DNA of 64,000 nucleotides from Cryptomeria japonica (Eukaryota > Streptophyta > Pinopsida > Cupressales > Cupressaceae): NCBI RefSeq assembly GCF_030272615.1, contig NC_081407.1:373952087-374016086 (forward strand). The letters are read 5' to 3'. This document shows positions 37,864 through 50,530 of the stretch, piece by piece. The notes beneath the pieces are model-generated. The model was not told the origin of the DNA. It did no database searches and worked only from the letters and a program-made list of their open reading frames with translations. Position numbers and translations under genes: made by a program. Each line of letters opens with the position of its first letter. The first letter of the stretch is position 1.

Positions 37864-38195
37864 AATTGATGATAATACAAATATTAATACCCTTTGATTG
37901 TGATGATTGCAAGTAATGCACATACATAGGTATAGGAATCTTGGTTTACATTTTTTCATCTACTCTCCTTCAACTGTATCTCCATGTCTTCATCTAGTAA
38001 TTAGTTATTCAATCATATATAGTTCTTTTTCCCCTTTGACATCAATGCCAAAGTGAATACCAATAACAACTGGTTAACTATTCCATGCTTCACCGATCTT
38101 CAACAAGATACTCCCCCTGTGGAGTAGCTCCACTCTACACCAATCATGCTTCAAGATTTTCAATAAGCTCTAGGACTGATGTCTTCCATATCTGC
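37864..38195 (-). other. 3' non-coding segment of element G
   Basis: The stretch between pol and the polypurine tract has no open frame. It contains purine-rich look-alikes (for example the reverse of CCCCTTTGACATCAATG near 38031 and ACTCCCCCTG near 38111), similar to B, C and E. Confidence 0.5.
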
Positions 38196-41100
38196 TTAAT
38201 TGACTTCATGTAGGGGTACAACCCCTAGCTTACCTCTAAGATACTCAAAATTATCCTTAGGCAGAGGTTTAGTAAAGATATCCGCTAGTTGTTCCTTAGT
38301 AGATACATGCTCCAGTGACACATCTTTACTTTGCACTTTCTCTCTCAAGAAACGATACTTCATCTCAATATGCTTCATCCTAGCATGCAACACCGGGTTC
38401 TTAGAAATGTTTATAGCACTGGTGTTATCACAAAAAATCCTTACTGGTTCTGATATCTTCAACTTGAAACCTTCCAAAATGTGTTTCATCCAAATTGCTT
38501 GGGTACAATTCATATATGATGTGCCATATTAAGCTTCTGCAGTTGATTGTGATATAAAACTCTACTTCTTGCTGCTCCAAGACACTAGTCTTCCTCCAAG
38601 AAAGAATGTTCCTCCAGTTGTACACTTCCTGTCATCAACATTGTCTGCCCAGTCTACATCTATTTAGACTTTTAAACCAAAGTCTCCTACATATGGATAC
38701 CATAATCCACAATCAATTGTGCCTTTCAGATATCTAAAAATCCTTTTGGTCGCTACCATTCGAGCTCTTCTAAAATCTGGGAACCAATCCTGTCCGATCT
38801 ATTGTGGACAAAATAATGTAGTTTACCTATCATTGACCTATACTCCTTTTCATCCACTGATGCATAATTATCCTCCTTAGATAGTTTACAACCTGTAACC
38901 ATTGGTGTTCCAACTGGTTTACAGTCTCTCATTCCAAAAGTCTTCAATACTTCTTTCATATATTTGGACTGTGTGATGAAAATACCATCCTTCATCTGTT
39001 GGCTTTGCAGACCTGTGAAATTTTTTTATTTCACCTACCAGTGACATCTCAAACTCATTCTTCATCTCATTAGCAAAGTCATCACATATATCATCATTTC
39101 CTCCAAAAATGATATCATCAACAAATACCTCACTTACCAGTATCTTGTCTCCTTTTGACTTGAGATATATGTTACTATCTTCACTAGTTCTTTGAAAACC
39201 TATATTCACCAAGTGAGAGTGTAATCTTTCATACCATGTTCTAAATGCTTGCTTCAATCCATATAATGCCTTATGTAATTTGCATGCGATGTCCTTTTCT
39301 ACAGTTTAAAGCATAACCATTTGGTTGTTCAATGTAGACTTCCTCTTCCAATATTCCATTTAGAAATGTTGACTTCACATCCATTTGATATACTTTGAAT
39401 CCTCTATATGCTGTAAATGCAAGTAGAGTCCTTACTCCTTCCAATCTTGCAACTGGTGCAAATATCTCACCATAGTCTTCACCTTCTTCTTGTGCATATC
39501 CTTTGCATACTAGTCTGGCTTTATTTTTTACTACTACTCCATCTTCATTTAGTTTATTCTTGAATACCCATTCTATACCTATTATATTCTTGTTCTTTGG
39601 TTTGGGTACCAATGACCAAGTATTGTTCTTCTCTATCTAGTCAAGTTCTTCTTCAATAACCTTGATCTAGTCTTCATCTGAAAATGCTTCTTTTGCAGTT
39701 CTTGGTTGAATGGTGGAAATCATACAATAGTTCTCTCTAAGCTTTGTTCTTGTTTGTACACCTGCATTCATGTCACCAATAATTTGATCAAGGCTATGAT
39801 TGATTTTAACATACCTTGGAATGACATGATATCGATTTCTAGGTTCTTCTTCTTCACTTTCTTCTTCCTCTATTGGACCTCCCTATTTTGGTTAACTGGG
39901 GCTTCTCAGTTCTGTTCTTCAACTTCTGGCTTCACTGGTTCTGGTTCCAAAAGCAGTGTGTAAGGTTCTTCTTCCCCCTTCTCTTTACTCATTTCTTCTG
40001 ATTTCTCAGGAAACTCATCAACTCGGACATTAACACTTTCAATGATCTTCTTGGTCTGGTTGTTGTAACACTTGTAAGCTTTTCTCTTGGTGGAGTAACC
40101 AAGAAATATGCCTTCATCACTCTTGGCATCAAACTTACCAACATAATCACCTATCTTGATAAAACATCTACTACCAAAAATCTTAAAGTAACTGACATTA
40201 GATGAGCTACCATACCAGTTCTCATAGGGAGTTTTATCCTTACCCCTTTTAACCAGTATCTAGTTCATTGTGTAAATAGTTGTGCTGACAACTTCTCTCA
40301 AGAATGTCTTAGCTACATCTCCTTGTATTAGCATAGTCCTATAAGCAGCTTCAACAACTGACCAATTGTTCCTTTTTACAATACCATTTTGCTATGGTGT
40401 CCTAGGTGCAGAAAGCTACCTCTTAATTCCATTGTCTTCACAGTAACTAATGAATTCCTCTAAAGTAAATTCACCACCTTGATCAATTCTTAAGAAATTT
40501 ATCTTCTTTCCACTTTCATTTTCAACTAAGGCTCTGAATGCCTTAAACTTGCTAAATGCTTTTGTCTTGTCTTTCAAGAATGTGACCCACATCATCCTTG
40601 AACAATCATCAGTAAAAATCACAAAATACCGATCACCTTGAATACTCCTAGTCCTCATTGGTCCACATAGGTCGGTATGAACCAAATCTAGCAAATGTTC
40701 TGCTGAGAAAGATTTGCTCTTGAAAATTGAGGATGTCATCTTCCCTAACTGACATTCCTTGCCCAAGCATTCACCAGTTTGTCCAACTGTGGCAAACCTC
40801 TTACTAATTTGGACTTACTGACTTTTACAATGTTATCAAAATTTACATGACAAAATCTTCGATGCCAAAGCCAACTATCTTCTACTTTTAAAATTAAACA
40901 ATTGTTGACTTTAGAACTTAAATGAAACAAGTTACCTCTAGTATGTTTTCTGGTTGCAATTAGTTCACCTTTGCTTCCATAAATCTTGCAGACACCATTC
41001 TTTAATTCTAGTGGGTAACCTTTGTCATTGAGTTGAGAAACACTCAAAAGATTGTGTTTCAGTCCTTCAACCCAATAGACATCATCTTCATTGCTTTTAC

Positions 41101-42286
41101 CATTCAAAGAGATGGATTCTTTCCCTTTCACCATGTAGGGTGAGCCATTTCCAAATCTCACAACACCTCTATTAAACTCTCACAAAGTAAGAAACTTACT
41201 CTAGTCACCAATCATATGGTGTGAACAACCACTGTCTATAATCCAGTCATCAAAACTATTCATGCGAGAGACTAATGCCTTCTGATATGATGTCTCTTCT
41301 TTAATAGAAACAAAGACAATATCCTCATTTGCATCTTCTTTAGATTCCTCATCTATAATTCCTCCATCCACTGCAATGAGACAATCTATTTTACCTTTGC
41401 CTTTATACTTCTTATACTTCTCTCGTTTCTACTCATTATCTCCATTAAGATAGTTAGCAACAATATGTCCAATCTAGTTATATGCAAAACACTTCAAAGG
41501 TAATTTACCTATGTACTTACCAGTACCTCTAGGTAACCGCTTGGCCAACAATGCTTCAAGCTCAATCAGACTGTCTTCTTCATCTACCTCTCTACTGGAT
41601 CTAGACTCATGATTGTAGCTCACTTCTTTGCTTTTCCTTATCGATTGGTTTGAAAATGAGGCTCTTAATGCAGATTCCGATCTCTGAACACTTCCATCAA
41701 AACCATTTAATTCAAATTCAGTTAATTTACCAATGATGGAATCAAGAGTTACCTTTGTTTTATCAAAAGACTTGAGTTCCTGAATGACTGCAACTTGGAT
41801 AGTATAGATCGGTAGAAGGATTATCAACACCTTTCTAACCACTGTGGTATCCTCCACTATACCTCCAACACTTTTGATCTCTCTGATTATTTCCTTGATC
41901 CTCTGACCATACTATTGAATGTTTTCTCCTTCATCCATCCACATATCATCACATTTACCTCTCAAACTCTCCTCTTTGGCAATCTTAACATGCTCATCAC
42001 CACTATAGATATCTTCCAGATTCTTCCACACTTCATAAGCAATCTCCAACCTATGGACATCAACATACCCTGAATTGGACAAGGAACTAATAATGGCCTC
42101 CAATGCTTGATTGTTCTCCTGTTGCTCCTTTTTTTGATCATCCAACAAAATCCCACTAGGCAAGTAAAATTTAGTAACAACATGTTCCCAATATTGACTT
42201 CCTAGGCTCTTGATATAGATCTTCATCCTATCACTCCAAATTTTGTATTTTTCCCTATTGAATTTCAGACCTTCTTTCTTCATCAT
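38196..42286 (-). pseudogene. Ty1/copia gag-pol of element G (decayed)
   Basis: Read leftward from ATG 42286: UBN2-type gag (KFNREKYKIWSDRM), a zinc knuckle in which one Cys is now Tyr and a TAG interrupts (CFAYN-stop-IGH, near 41495), GAG-pre-integrase (WLWHRRFCHVNF), and integrase (HTDLCGP, RIDQGGEF). The expected catalytic Glu of GVVER reads Lys (GIVKR, near 40375). RT follows (EWVFKNKLNEDG, VYQMDVKSTFLNG, FVDDIIFGG near 39110), then RNase H (CDNTSAINIS) and TKEQLADIFTKPL near the end. At least seven separate open pieces show multiple frameshifts and stops. The element is dead and older than B. Confidence 0.92.
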
Positions 42287-42342
42287 GTTCTCCTAGATCT
42301 TTTCCTCAAGCTATTAGGCTTAAACACAAGAGAACCTGAAAT

Positions 42343-42354
42343 GCTCTGATACCA
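42343..42354 (-). other. Primer binding site of element G
   Basis: On the - strand this reads TGGTATCAGAGC, three bases inside the 5' LTR edge at 42358. It is complementary to initiator tRNA-Met. Confidence 0.92.
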
Positions 42355-42357
42355 ATT

Positions 42358-43725
42358 GATAATATGATGAAACAATAAGGATCTGGTCAACTACTGAGAG
42401 GGGGGGGGTGAATCAGTAGATAGAAAATATACTAAACTTTCACCAAACTTAATCCCAACTCAGAAATAACTTGCTAAACTAAACTGGTTTAGACACTGTA
42501 TCCAAAATTGCAACTGCACTGTCAAACTTTACCGGTTGACCAAAACATCAATGATACAATGTAATAGATCTAAAAATCACATACCATTTAACCACAATAT
42601 TAAACCACTTTACTAACATCAGTAATAGCTCATTTTAGATCACATCCGGATATTTAAACATATCTAAGTGGATTTACCAGTTAATCATATCAACCATATC
42701 AAAACACATCCACAAAATCATTCACCACTTGACACAATGATTTTTCACGTGGAAACCCAAGTGGGAAAAACCATGGTGGGTATGAAAACCCACAAGTATT
42801 TTGAACTCTTTTGAACTTTGCCCTGTCAGGAGCCAAGCCTTGTTAGAAGCTTATACAATAATGTCATGTTAAGAACAGATCCGGTTAGGGACCACCCAGT
42901 TAAGGGATTGACTACAATACCCTATTAAAGCCAATACCCTGTTAGGAGTAACCTTGGTAGAGGATTTCAAATCCAAGCTAATGGACCACCTGGTTAGAGG
43001 ATTTAGACAATACCAAGCCTGTTAAAGCTTACCCGGTTAGGGGATTTAACTGTTGTAATGGTTAGAGAACAACGGGGTCTTTGTTGATCTGGTAATAGCA
43101 CTATCTTGCTTAGTCAGATCCTTTTCTGCTCCTATCTGCCTTCAAAACATTCTGTAGACACTCCTTCCGGTTTGATGACAATCACACTACCACACTTAAC
43201 CAAATTGCCAACACAATTACAAATAACTCATCAACCTTAAATACAAATACAATAGGTTGGTAAAACATCACAAAACCTACAAATCTCATAGAGATTACAA
43301 GCATATCAGTTCAATCATAACTGTTAGATTACATAGCAATCAAATACACATTGTTCAAGACAACATGAACCGCTCTTGGATCACTACACATCGAATCCTG
43401 TAGCTCATCATGCGGTTATCACTTCATGCTATGAATTTGCTCATTCCCAAGATAAACGGTTACCTTCACGCGCCAAAACCACTTTGAAACTCATCATGTG
43501 CATCATGCTTATGTGGCATCATCATAACTGATTCACCAAGCTCCATCGGTTAGGGTTCTGCATATCAACTAGTTAGGGTTACCAATTGATCACTCTGCTT
43601 GAAATACCAATACTGATTTCCATCACTGCTTTACTACCGGTTGCAATACAACTTCATTACCGATTGCTATTGACATCAATGACAACACTATACTTCATCA
43701 ATGCAATCTTCATGCAATGCCAACA
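42358..43725 (-). repeat. 5' LTR of element G
   Basis: This 1368-bp LTR ends inward at TGATAATATG and outward at CCAACA (+ strand), followed by ATCAG. Its conserved blocks (GTGGAAACCCAAGTGGG, CCTGTTAGGAG) are shared with the solo LTR at 31253. Confidence 0.92.
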
Positions 43726-43730
43726 ATCAG

Positions 43731-44236
43731 AGGTCTATTAATGAAACTAGGTGATTTTTTCGGTTTATTACTTTGCTAAAATTATTTTTTTGGCTCCTTT
43801 TATTACATCTCACATTGTTTTTGGTTATAACTTCTCATTCTATAAAATGAAGGTCATGTGTATGAAGTTGTTGCAAAAGAGAACAATGAAGAAGGAACAT
43901 ATTACTTTTTGTGTCGTTGTATTGAGCCTTAAAAAAATGACAATCACAATCATTGACAAAGAGGGTATTGAGTACCCAACTAGGTCTGTTGTCATGACAG
44001 GGACATGGCTTGAAAGATACCCTATCAAGAATTCTGATGTTTTTTTGTTCGAGGACTTTGAAACACACATACATATTCTTCATTTCTCCAACCTTATTGT
44101 TGCAACAAATGTTCAATTGATTAAGTATCATGGTAGACCTCATAACAAGAATTTATGGAAATTTCATGAATCTGACCATGAGGCAATACTTGACACAATA
44201 AGGGTTAGAGCCAATCAAGCAGGCTCACTTGATTGA
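43731..44236 (+). pseudogene. Transposase-like gene of element F, 3' part
   Basis: This continues the protein cut at 36450 by copia G. Removing G and one ATCAG copy joins the sequence in the same phase, as judged by reading DFDHVSEVY on across the junction. The C-terminal region reads VFLFEDFETHIHILHFSNLIVATNVQL in short segments and LWKFHESDHEAILDTIRVRA, ending at TGA 44234-44236. This tail matches my memory of the C-terminal part of the same transposon-protein family. Stops lie near 43739-43750. Confidence 0.6.
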
Positions 44237-44360
44237 TTTTGGGTAATCTGCAAGTTTTTAGTGTGTTGGAGCATTACAATGAAGCATGATTCTACAGTTC
44301 AAGGTAGAATGATTTTGAGAATTTTGTATATATTGTTGGCAAATTGTTCTATATTTATTA

Positions 44361-44665
44361 TTTGTATATATAAATGGCCATGAGCTTATTTGAGCATATT
44401 TAGATACCAAATTTTGTATATTTAAGCAACCATGAGCTAATTTGTACATATTTAGAGGCCAATTTTTATATATTTAAATGGTCATGAGCTGATTTGTGCA
44501 TATTTAGATGCCAAATCTTGTATATTTAAATGACCATGAGCTGAATTATGCATATTTAAATGCAAATTTTGCATATTTAAACGACCATGAGATAATTTGT
44601 ACATAATTTTTTTATATATTTAACTAGCCATGAGCTGATTTGTCCATATTAAGAGGCAAATTTTT
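44361..44665. repeat. 51-bp minisatellite, about six units
   Basis: A unit with CCATGAGCT, ATTTG.RCATATTTA and TTTTGTATATTTAA repeats with starts of CATGAG(C) near 44379, 44431, 44483, 44535, 44586 and 44629. Spacing is 51-52 bp, with a shorter last unit. It follows the transposase-like gene directly. Confidence 0.85.
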
Positions 44666-44781
44666 GTACTATTTGATTATAAGTGTATAAATGGAATTTT
44701 GTGATAAATTTTGTATTTATGATTCTTCTTGAAATTTTTTATGACTATTTATGAGTACATGTCCTAGATTCCAAGATTCCA

Positions 44782-45378
44782 AGATTCCAAGAAACAGTCC
44801 GTCAAAGTTCAACATTTTTTTGGACTTAGGGTACTTAAGAAATAGCACCGATAGGGTATGGCTTTGAATGTTCTAACGAGTTGGGATGCACAACAGGAGA
44901 ATTCCTACCATAAACCTACCTATGTTGATGCGCTCGTACTGATAGTTTATGCCCACGACGAACGAAATGAAACTTAGCTTATCTTGCAACCTTGCATTGC
45001 ATGCATTTGACAGTTTTCACATCAACTAAAAAAATTCTACCTTGTGAAAATGGCTTTGAGTCTTAAAAATATGAGATAGATCATTGTATATGGGCCTCAC
45101 ATGACCCTATAGCTTCAAAAAAATCATTCTTATGTGTCCTTGATTCCAAGAAATAGTCTGTCAAAGTTCAACATTTTTTTGGACTTAGGGCACTTGAGAG
45201 AACGCTGGTAGGTTATGGCTCTAAATGTTTTGGTGAGTTGGAATGCACAACAAGAGAATTCCTACCGTAAACCTTCCTACCTAGATGCACTTGTGTTTAT
45301 ATTTTGTTCCCACGACGAACGGAATGAAAATTAGCCTATCTTGCAACCTTGCATTGCATGCATTTGACATTTTGGACA
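44782..45378. repeat. Tandem duplication, about 240 bp at a 360-bp spacing
   Basis: 44782-45023 and 45142-45378 are clearly related copies. Both carry GTTCAACATTTTTTTGGACT, CCCACGACGAACG, and TTGCAACCTTGCATTGCATG. The 120 bp between them is unrelated. No function is apparent. Confidence 0.85.
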
Positions 45379-47389
45379 TTTTTTTTTACCAAAATTGCAA
45401 TATCTCCTAAAGTACTAGGTGAAAATAATGAAACCAAGTAAAAAATGAAACTATATTCACATATCTAACATTTACAACAAGTTTATTTGATTTGTACACT
45501 CTATACCGCATGAAGGAGCAACAATATTGCAGGAAAATACACATAAATAGTCTCCAAATTGATTCCAACTTCATTCAAAAATTCAATACAAAGTTTTCAA
45601 CCCTTGGGTTGTGTTTAAGAGGCCTATTTATGCCCATACAAGTTTTTTCCATCATCAAACCAACCCCCAAACTTATTTTTAACAAACTTTTTAAAAGTTG
45701 TCATTACAAGGCAAAAAGTTGTCATTACAACTTTGACAACAATTGAGAAACTTTTACATCTTTTTATCAAAATAACCCCAAACTTTCACAAAGGATTCCA
45801 AATGATCATTAATAGTCTAAAATGACCTTATTTAGATGAAACAACACAAAACAAGATAAAAAACCAAATTTGAGCATTGTGAGCATGAGGGTGCTCTTAC
45901 ACCACTCACATTGAGAGATATAAAGGAAAGGAATCAAAAGCTTCCAGTGATAATTGCCATGGATCAAATGTGATAATAATTGTCAATAATTTATAGGAAA
46001 TAAAATTCTTGTTCTTTTTGGTATGCATGGGGATGTCCTTAATATGTATGCTTAATATATAAAGCCTAATAATGTCATGTGCAAAATATATATAATGTCT
46101 TAAGTAATTAATTAGTCAAATAGAGTAATCAATAATAGAATATATATATCACAAAGAACTCTTAAGTTAATAAAAATATGAAGAATATATTTATACATAA
46201 TACTTGTTACCACTGTCAATATTTAAGAAGTTGGGAATTGAGTTGTTTCCAAAGAGTGGTAGTCTAAATTCAATTAATAGTATGATTCCCAACACAGGGT
46301 AGGGATCAACGTCCCATAAACCTTGATGGCATGGTCCCAAGACAGGGTAAGGGCTTGGATTTGTAAACTTTGATGGAGCCTATTATATTTGGTCTCTAAT
46401 CGCTTTGGTAACATCCACATCCTCTTCTTCTTAAAACTGAAGTAGTAACAAAGGTTGACACTTGCATTAAGAATTATGGATGCATGATAGATGAACAATT
46501 TAATTACTAATAAATTAATTGATTGAGCCTTGGAATATCACTAATTTGATTAATGTTAAGATATAATTGTTTCCCACTAAATTTATTTTAGGTCATAAGT
46601 ATATTGAAGTAGATTAATTATGGTTAAAACATGTCTAAACCTAGTAAGGGACATCACAAATGATATCAAAGATTTGATCTTGCCATCCTACAAGGTAAAG
46701 AGAAATCAATGAACTATTATAGTTAATAAGAAAGAATCTAACAATGCATGTATTGAGTGGATACTTTGAGTATGCTTTGTGTCTTCATGCATTCATGTGG
46801 ATACTTCTTGCGTTAATGAGTTACTTTATGCTTGAGTGTATTCACATGTCTTATGTATTCATGTGATTGCTTCATGTCTGATATGTTTTCAACATATGTC
46901 TTTATGTGTGCTTCATGACTGATGTGTCTTCAACATTTCAATATACAAAAAAATAATATACATATTATAAGATTTGGATGCACATCAATGATAAAATTGT
47001 CAAATAAATTCCATGTAATGATCATGACTCATACCACTATGCAGAGCCTATTGTAAAAATTAATAAATTCTATTGGATTTTAATTTGATAAATCCTCAAT
47101 ATGCTATAATTGGATCACATTTCAATTGTAGATATTTAAGTTTCAAAGTATAAAGACATGCACACAATGAACAAATTGGATCAAATATTAGCTTTTATAT
47201 ATATCAAAATGCACAAAAATTGTGTATGTACACAAAAATGGCATATATGCCAAGTCAATAAAAGTTTTACAAAAATGTGGCATATGCCATGTTCAGATTG
47301 ATATACAATAAAAATGTAAAATATATACATGTATTGGTCCTTCAATGACCACAACTAACATTGTATGATCCTATAGTTGTGGTAGATCA
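45379..47389. other. AT-rich interval between the two genes of element F
   Basis: No sustained coding signal is visible. A weak primer-site look-alike (TGATATCAAAGA at 46661-46672, preceded by CATCACA) and two similar GACAGGG / CACAGGG blocks at 46290-46370 hint at an old LTR element, but no LTR pair could be traced. Confidence 0.35.
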
Positions 47390-49845
47390 TCAAAATCGAG
47401 CCTCTTTGTGTAGTACGCGACTTTGTAGATGGTTGCACAGCCACAATTCAAATGCCAAATTAGATTCCTTTTGTAAAAAATAGTTCACAATTATCAAAAT
47501 AACTATATATTCAATTATAATTTCTTTGCAATTGAATTGTAGGCTACCTCATATGTTGATCTGGGATCTACCATCTTTTCTCTCCTTGCCTTGTCAGTAT
47601 CAAGAGTCCTTTTAAATTGGTACATGAGAGGATCCATGTTATGGCCAAACCACGAAGGGGCCTATTGTAGGTTAAATACAATTAATACAAGGTAATAACA
47701 TATATAGATCAAAAACATTAAAAATCTACAATATATAGAACAAAAGCGTACTGGAGCCTAAGATGCTTCTCATGTTGACCTAGGAGGGGCTCATCATTGT
47801 TGAAGAAGCTATGGCTATTTCCTCTATGAAAAATGATAAGATTCTAATTTATCTAAATTTCACATGTACATGTGCATATAATCATGAAATCAACAAAATA
47901 AAGTAGAGTACATACCTCTTCCCTCTCTTGAAACTCTGCCATATCAAGTGCATTCATCAATTCTACAAAGCTCAATTGTTGTTGTATATAAAAGAGACAA
48001 AAAATACTAATCAATCTACAAGTTCCAATTAAGACTATATCAATCTCTTCAAACAATTGTTTCAACTAAAAATATGTTCAATTACCTTTTGATGTTTAGG
48101 TGTCCTTGAGGATTTATTTCGCCCAGGAGGTGTCCTAGATGAACATGGGGTACCCTAAAAGAAACAACATTAACACAAGAGATATTAGTAGATAATATTA
48201 AATATAATTTAACGAATCTAAATTTAAATGACTCGCATATTCAAAAAAATACAGAAATAAGATGTGTGCAAAATATGATACCACACAGCTTTCTAGGCCA
48301 AAATCAATGGTTGAAAGCACGACCTTATCAATCAGGGACATTTGATCCCCTGACAATGCCTATAGAACACAAAATAAATATACATTAAAGAGAGTTAGTA
48401 TATCTTATAAAAAATTATTTGGAATTCAAGGTACTATTATATTTTAACATGTTACAAAATTTTTACCTTAAGTGTCAAAGCTACAACTACAAAAAAAGTG
48501 GGAGGAATATGAGATGGTGTATTAACACCAACTACTGCTCCCTGAAATGCATATTGTTCATATCAATTTAAATTGATCTATAAATAAAAATTTATTTAAA
48601 TTTACAAGTTTTAAGTGATTAATAAATAAAATGTTATCAATTCAAATCAACACACCTGTGTTTGTGTTTGGCCAACAAACACCATATACATCAAATCATT
48701 AGTTAGTCATATACTCTATTGTGCTAGCCTGAAATCTAGCCCCGCAACATGTACACACATGGGACATGGAACCATCTTCATGGGCATCGATATCTGTCCT
48801 AGAGCATATACTTGAACAACTAGGACACACATGTTGAATGGGCTCACCGGGGCTAGATGGTTCAGCTGCTACATCATCTAGGCCAAGAGGATGTGATAAC
48901 GATGTGCCATGCTGAATGATAATAATAGTCAATGTAGTGGCCTCTTGAAGAGTCTATACCTCCATAGACTCTTTCAAGACTACTGGGACCATGACATGGA
49001 CCACAGGTTTTGTTGCTAGAGGGATGAGATTTTGGGGGTTTAGTACCCTTCGAGCTCTAGGTCTATCCTGGGAAAAGCCTCCACCTCTACCCTGGAAGTC
49101 TCTCATATCAAAATAGCCTGGCTTCTGATTGAGGATAAACTCACAATATAGTTTCCTCAAAAATTATAATGGAACCTCAAAATTATTACAAGTTGGTTGG
49201 TCGAAGACCATCCACCACCTATCCCAAAAAGTATTTTTAATACCCAAATGGTTACACCAGTCTATAAGAAACCTCTCTGAATTAAGAGGTAAGGTCTCAT
49301 CGGTTTTGGGGTCATTAAAAAGAGCACATATTTGTGCTTTACTTACCATTTTTTTTTCACTTCATCATAGCACAACCCACTAGCATAAAATGCACGACAT
49401 CGAGCCCTATAGCTTCCCCATTTTGTAACTTGCTTGGAAACTTCATTGGCACTATTAGCCATTGATTCTAGGGTTGTGGCAAGGGATGCATGATGTTCAT
49501 GCTCAAAGGTCTTCAATATATTCACCAATCTAGTTATTTTTGTAGTGTTTTGTGTTAATTGATTTATCAAATCCTCCCATGTCATTTTGTGAATGGTCTA
49601 TTGGAGGAGATGGAGGGTTTGCATCTTGAGAGTCTTGTTGTGGATTCTCTTGTGGGTTTTTCCCGGAGTTCTCAGGAGGTATGTTTTGTTGGGGGCAGTG
49701 TTTTGAGAATCTGACATATTTTTATAACAAAATAATAATAATAATAATAAATAATGAGATTACATTCAAATTTCAAATAAAATTAATCAAATACATAAAA
49801 TGCATAAAAAATAACAAGTTACATACCTCTTTGTCGTCGTGGCAT
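47390..49845 (-). pseudogene. Second gene of element F: multi-exon, unknown function
   Basis: Read leftward, a series of open blocks has GT-AG edges: 49845-49827 (MPRRQR), 49710-48656, 48541-48467, 48359-48282, 48154-48086, about 47985-47916, 47823-47752, 47661-47548 and 47467-47390. Five internal blocks (75, 78, 69, 72 and 114 nt) are multiples of three. The protein begins disordered and Pro/Gln-rich, then has a helical segment (DLINQLTQNTTKITRLVNIL), WDRWWMVFDQP, an RG-rich stretch (DFQGRGGGFSQDRPRARR), and a CX2C..CX2C zinc-ribbon-like pair (HVCPSCSSICSR, HVCTCCGARF). No known domain is recognised. TAA 49164 and TAG 48954 interrupt it, with frame shifts near 49590 and at an A-run near 49345. 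Convergent placement with the transposase-like gene suggests an accessory transposon protein. Confidence 0.55.
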
Positions 49846-49849
49846 TGTG

Positions 49850-50171
49850 TATGATTTTTTTCTCAAAACTCGTTTGCATGTAGTAAATTAGAACTTCTCC
49901 CAAAAACCCTTCTCGTGTAGCTACGGGTGCAAATGACCCAGTAGACCATAGTAAAAAAAAATATTGTCAGTAAAATGCGAACGGGTTTTTAAAACTAAAA
50001 ACCCATTCACATTTTTTTAAACTTAAAACCCAATTGCATTTTAGGATTGGTAATACAAGCCTTAACGTGAACGATTTATTTAAATTTAAAAATAACTCAT
50101 TTGCATTAGTATTTTTTAGAATTTTTTTTGAGAGGGTGTCCACTTTTTTGCACAACTTCATGCACTTACTC
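49850..50171. repeat. Right terminal region of element F
   Basis: This stretch carries GGGTTTTTAAAACTAAAAACCC-like inverted motifs (49983-50012) and ACCCAATTGC repeats, then the terminal inverted repeat (GTGTCCACTTTTTTGCAC near 50137). Such short inverted subterminal motifs often serve as transposase binding sites; that role is inferred here. Confidence 0.5.
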
Positions 50172-50530
50172 TTATCTTGCCCTGAAGAAGTGATCTCTAG
50201 TTTGCAATCCCTTGTATCTTGCCCTAGGGTAGTGCGCCTTAGCCAACAAATCTAGGTGGCAATGAGCTTCCTTAGTAGTGTTCCTAAAATAGACATTGCA
50301 ATACTTGTTTCATATATTATGAGTTGATCCTCACTATGGTTTTTTCACTCATTAGATTTTCCACATAAAAATCTTGGTGTCTTTGTATGATGAAATCTGC
50401 ACTATTTTTTTTAATTTTGTAGATTTGAATTTAATGTTTTATGAATGGATGATTAAGTGTTAATGAATACATGATTTTTTGTACATGTTGATTCACCCTC
50501 CCCCTCTTAGCATCTAATGTGTGTTCAACA
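50172..50530 (+). repeat. 3' LTR of element E, right part
   Basis: Directly after the TTAT flank of F comes sequence with the features of a copia LTR 3' part: CACTCATTAGATTTTCCAC, AAATCTTGGTGTCTTTG, and GATTCACCCTCCCCCTCTTAG, ending GTGTTCAACA at 50530. TGTTG at 27374 and CAACA here are matching inverted ends. The reconstructed LTR would be about 1.7 kb. Confidence 0.5.

Larger units (their letters stand above)
36451..43725 (-). mobile_element. Full-length Ty1/copia retrotransposon (element G)
   Basis: This 7275-bp element is flanked by target duplication ATCAG (36446-36450 and 43726-43730). On the - strand the 5' LTR is 42358-43725 and the 3' LTR 36451-37849, with ends TGTTGGCATTG and ATTATCA. 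A tRNA-Met primer site and a polypurine tract are in place. It lies inside the transposase-like gene of F. Its gag-pol is more decayed than that of B, with several frameshifts and stops. Confidence 0.94.

Noticed and set aside
43835-44143. Open frames on the - strand within the transposase-like 3' part
   Set aside because: They are antisense shadows of the + strand frame, which carries the conserved words.
46190-46680. Old LTR followed by a tRNA-Met primer site
   Set aside because: TGATATCAAAGA differs from the primer site at three of twelve bases, and no LTR start, partner or coding region was found.
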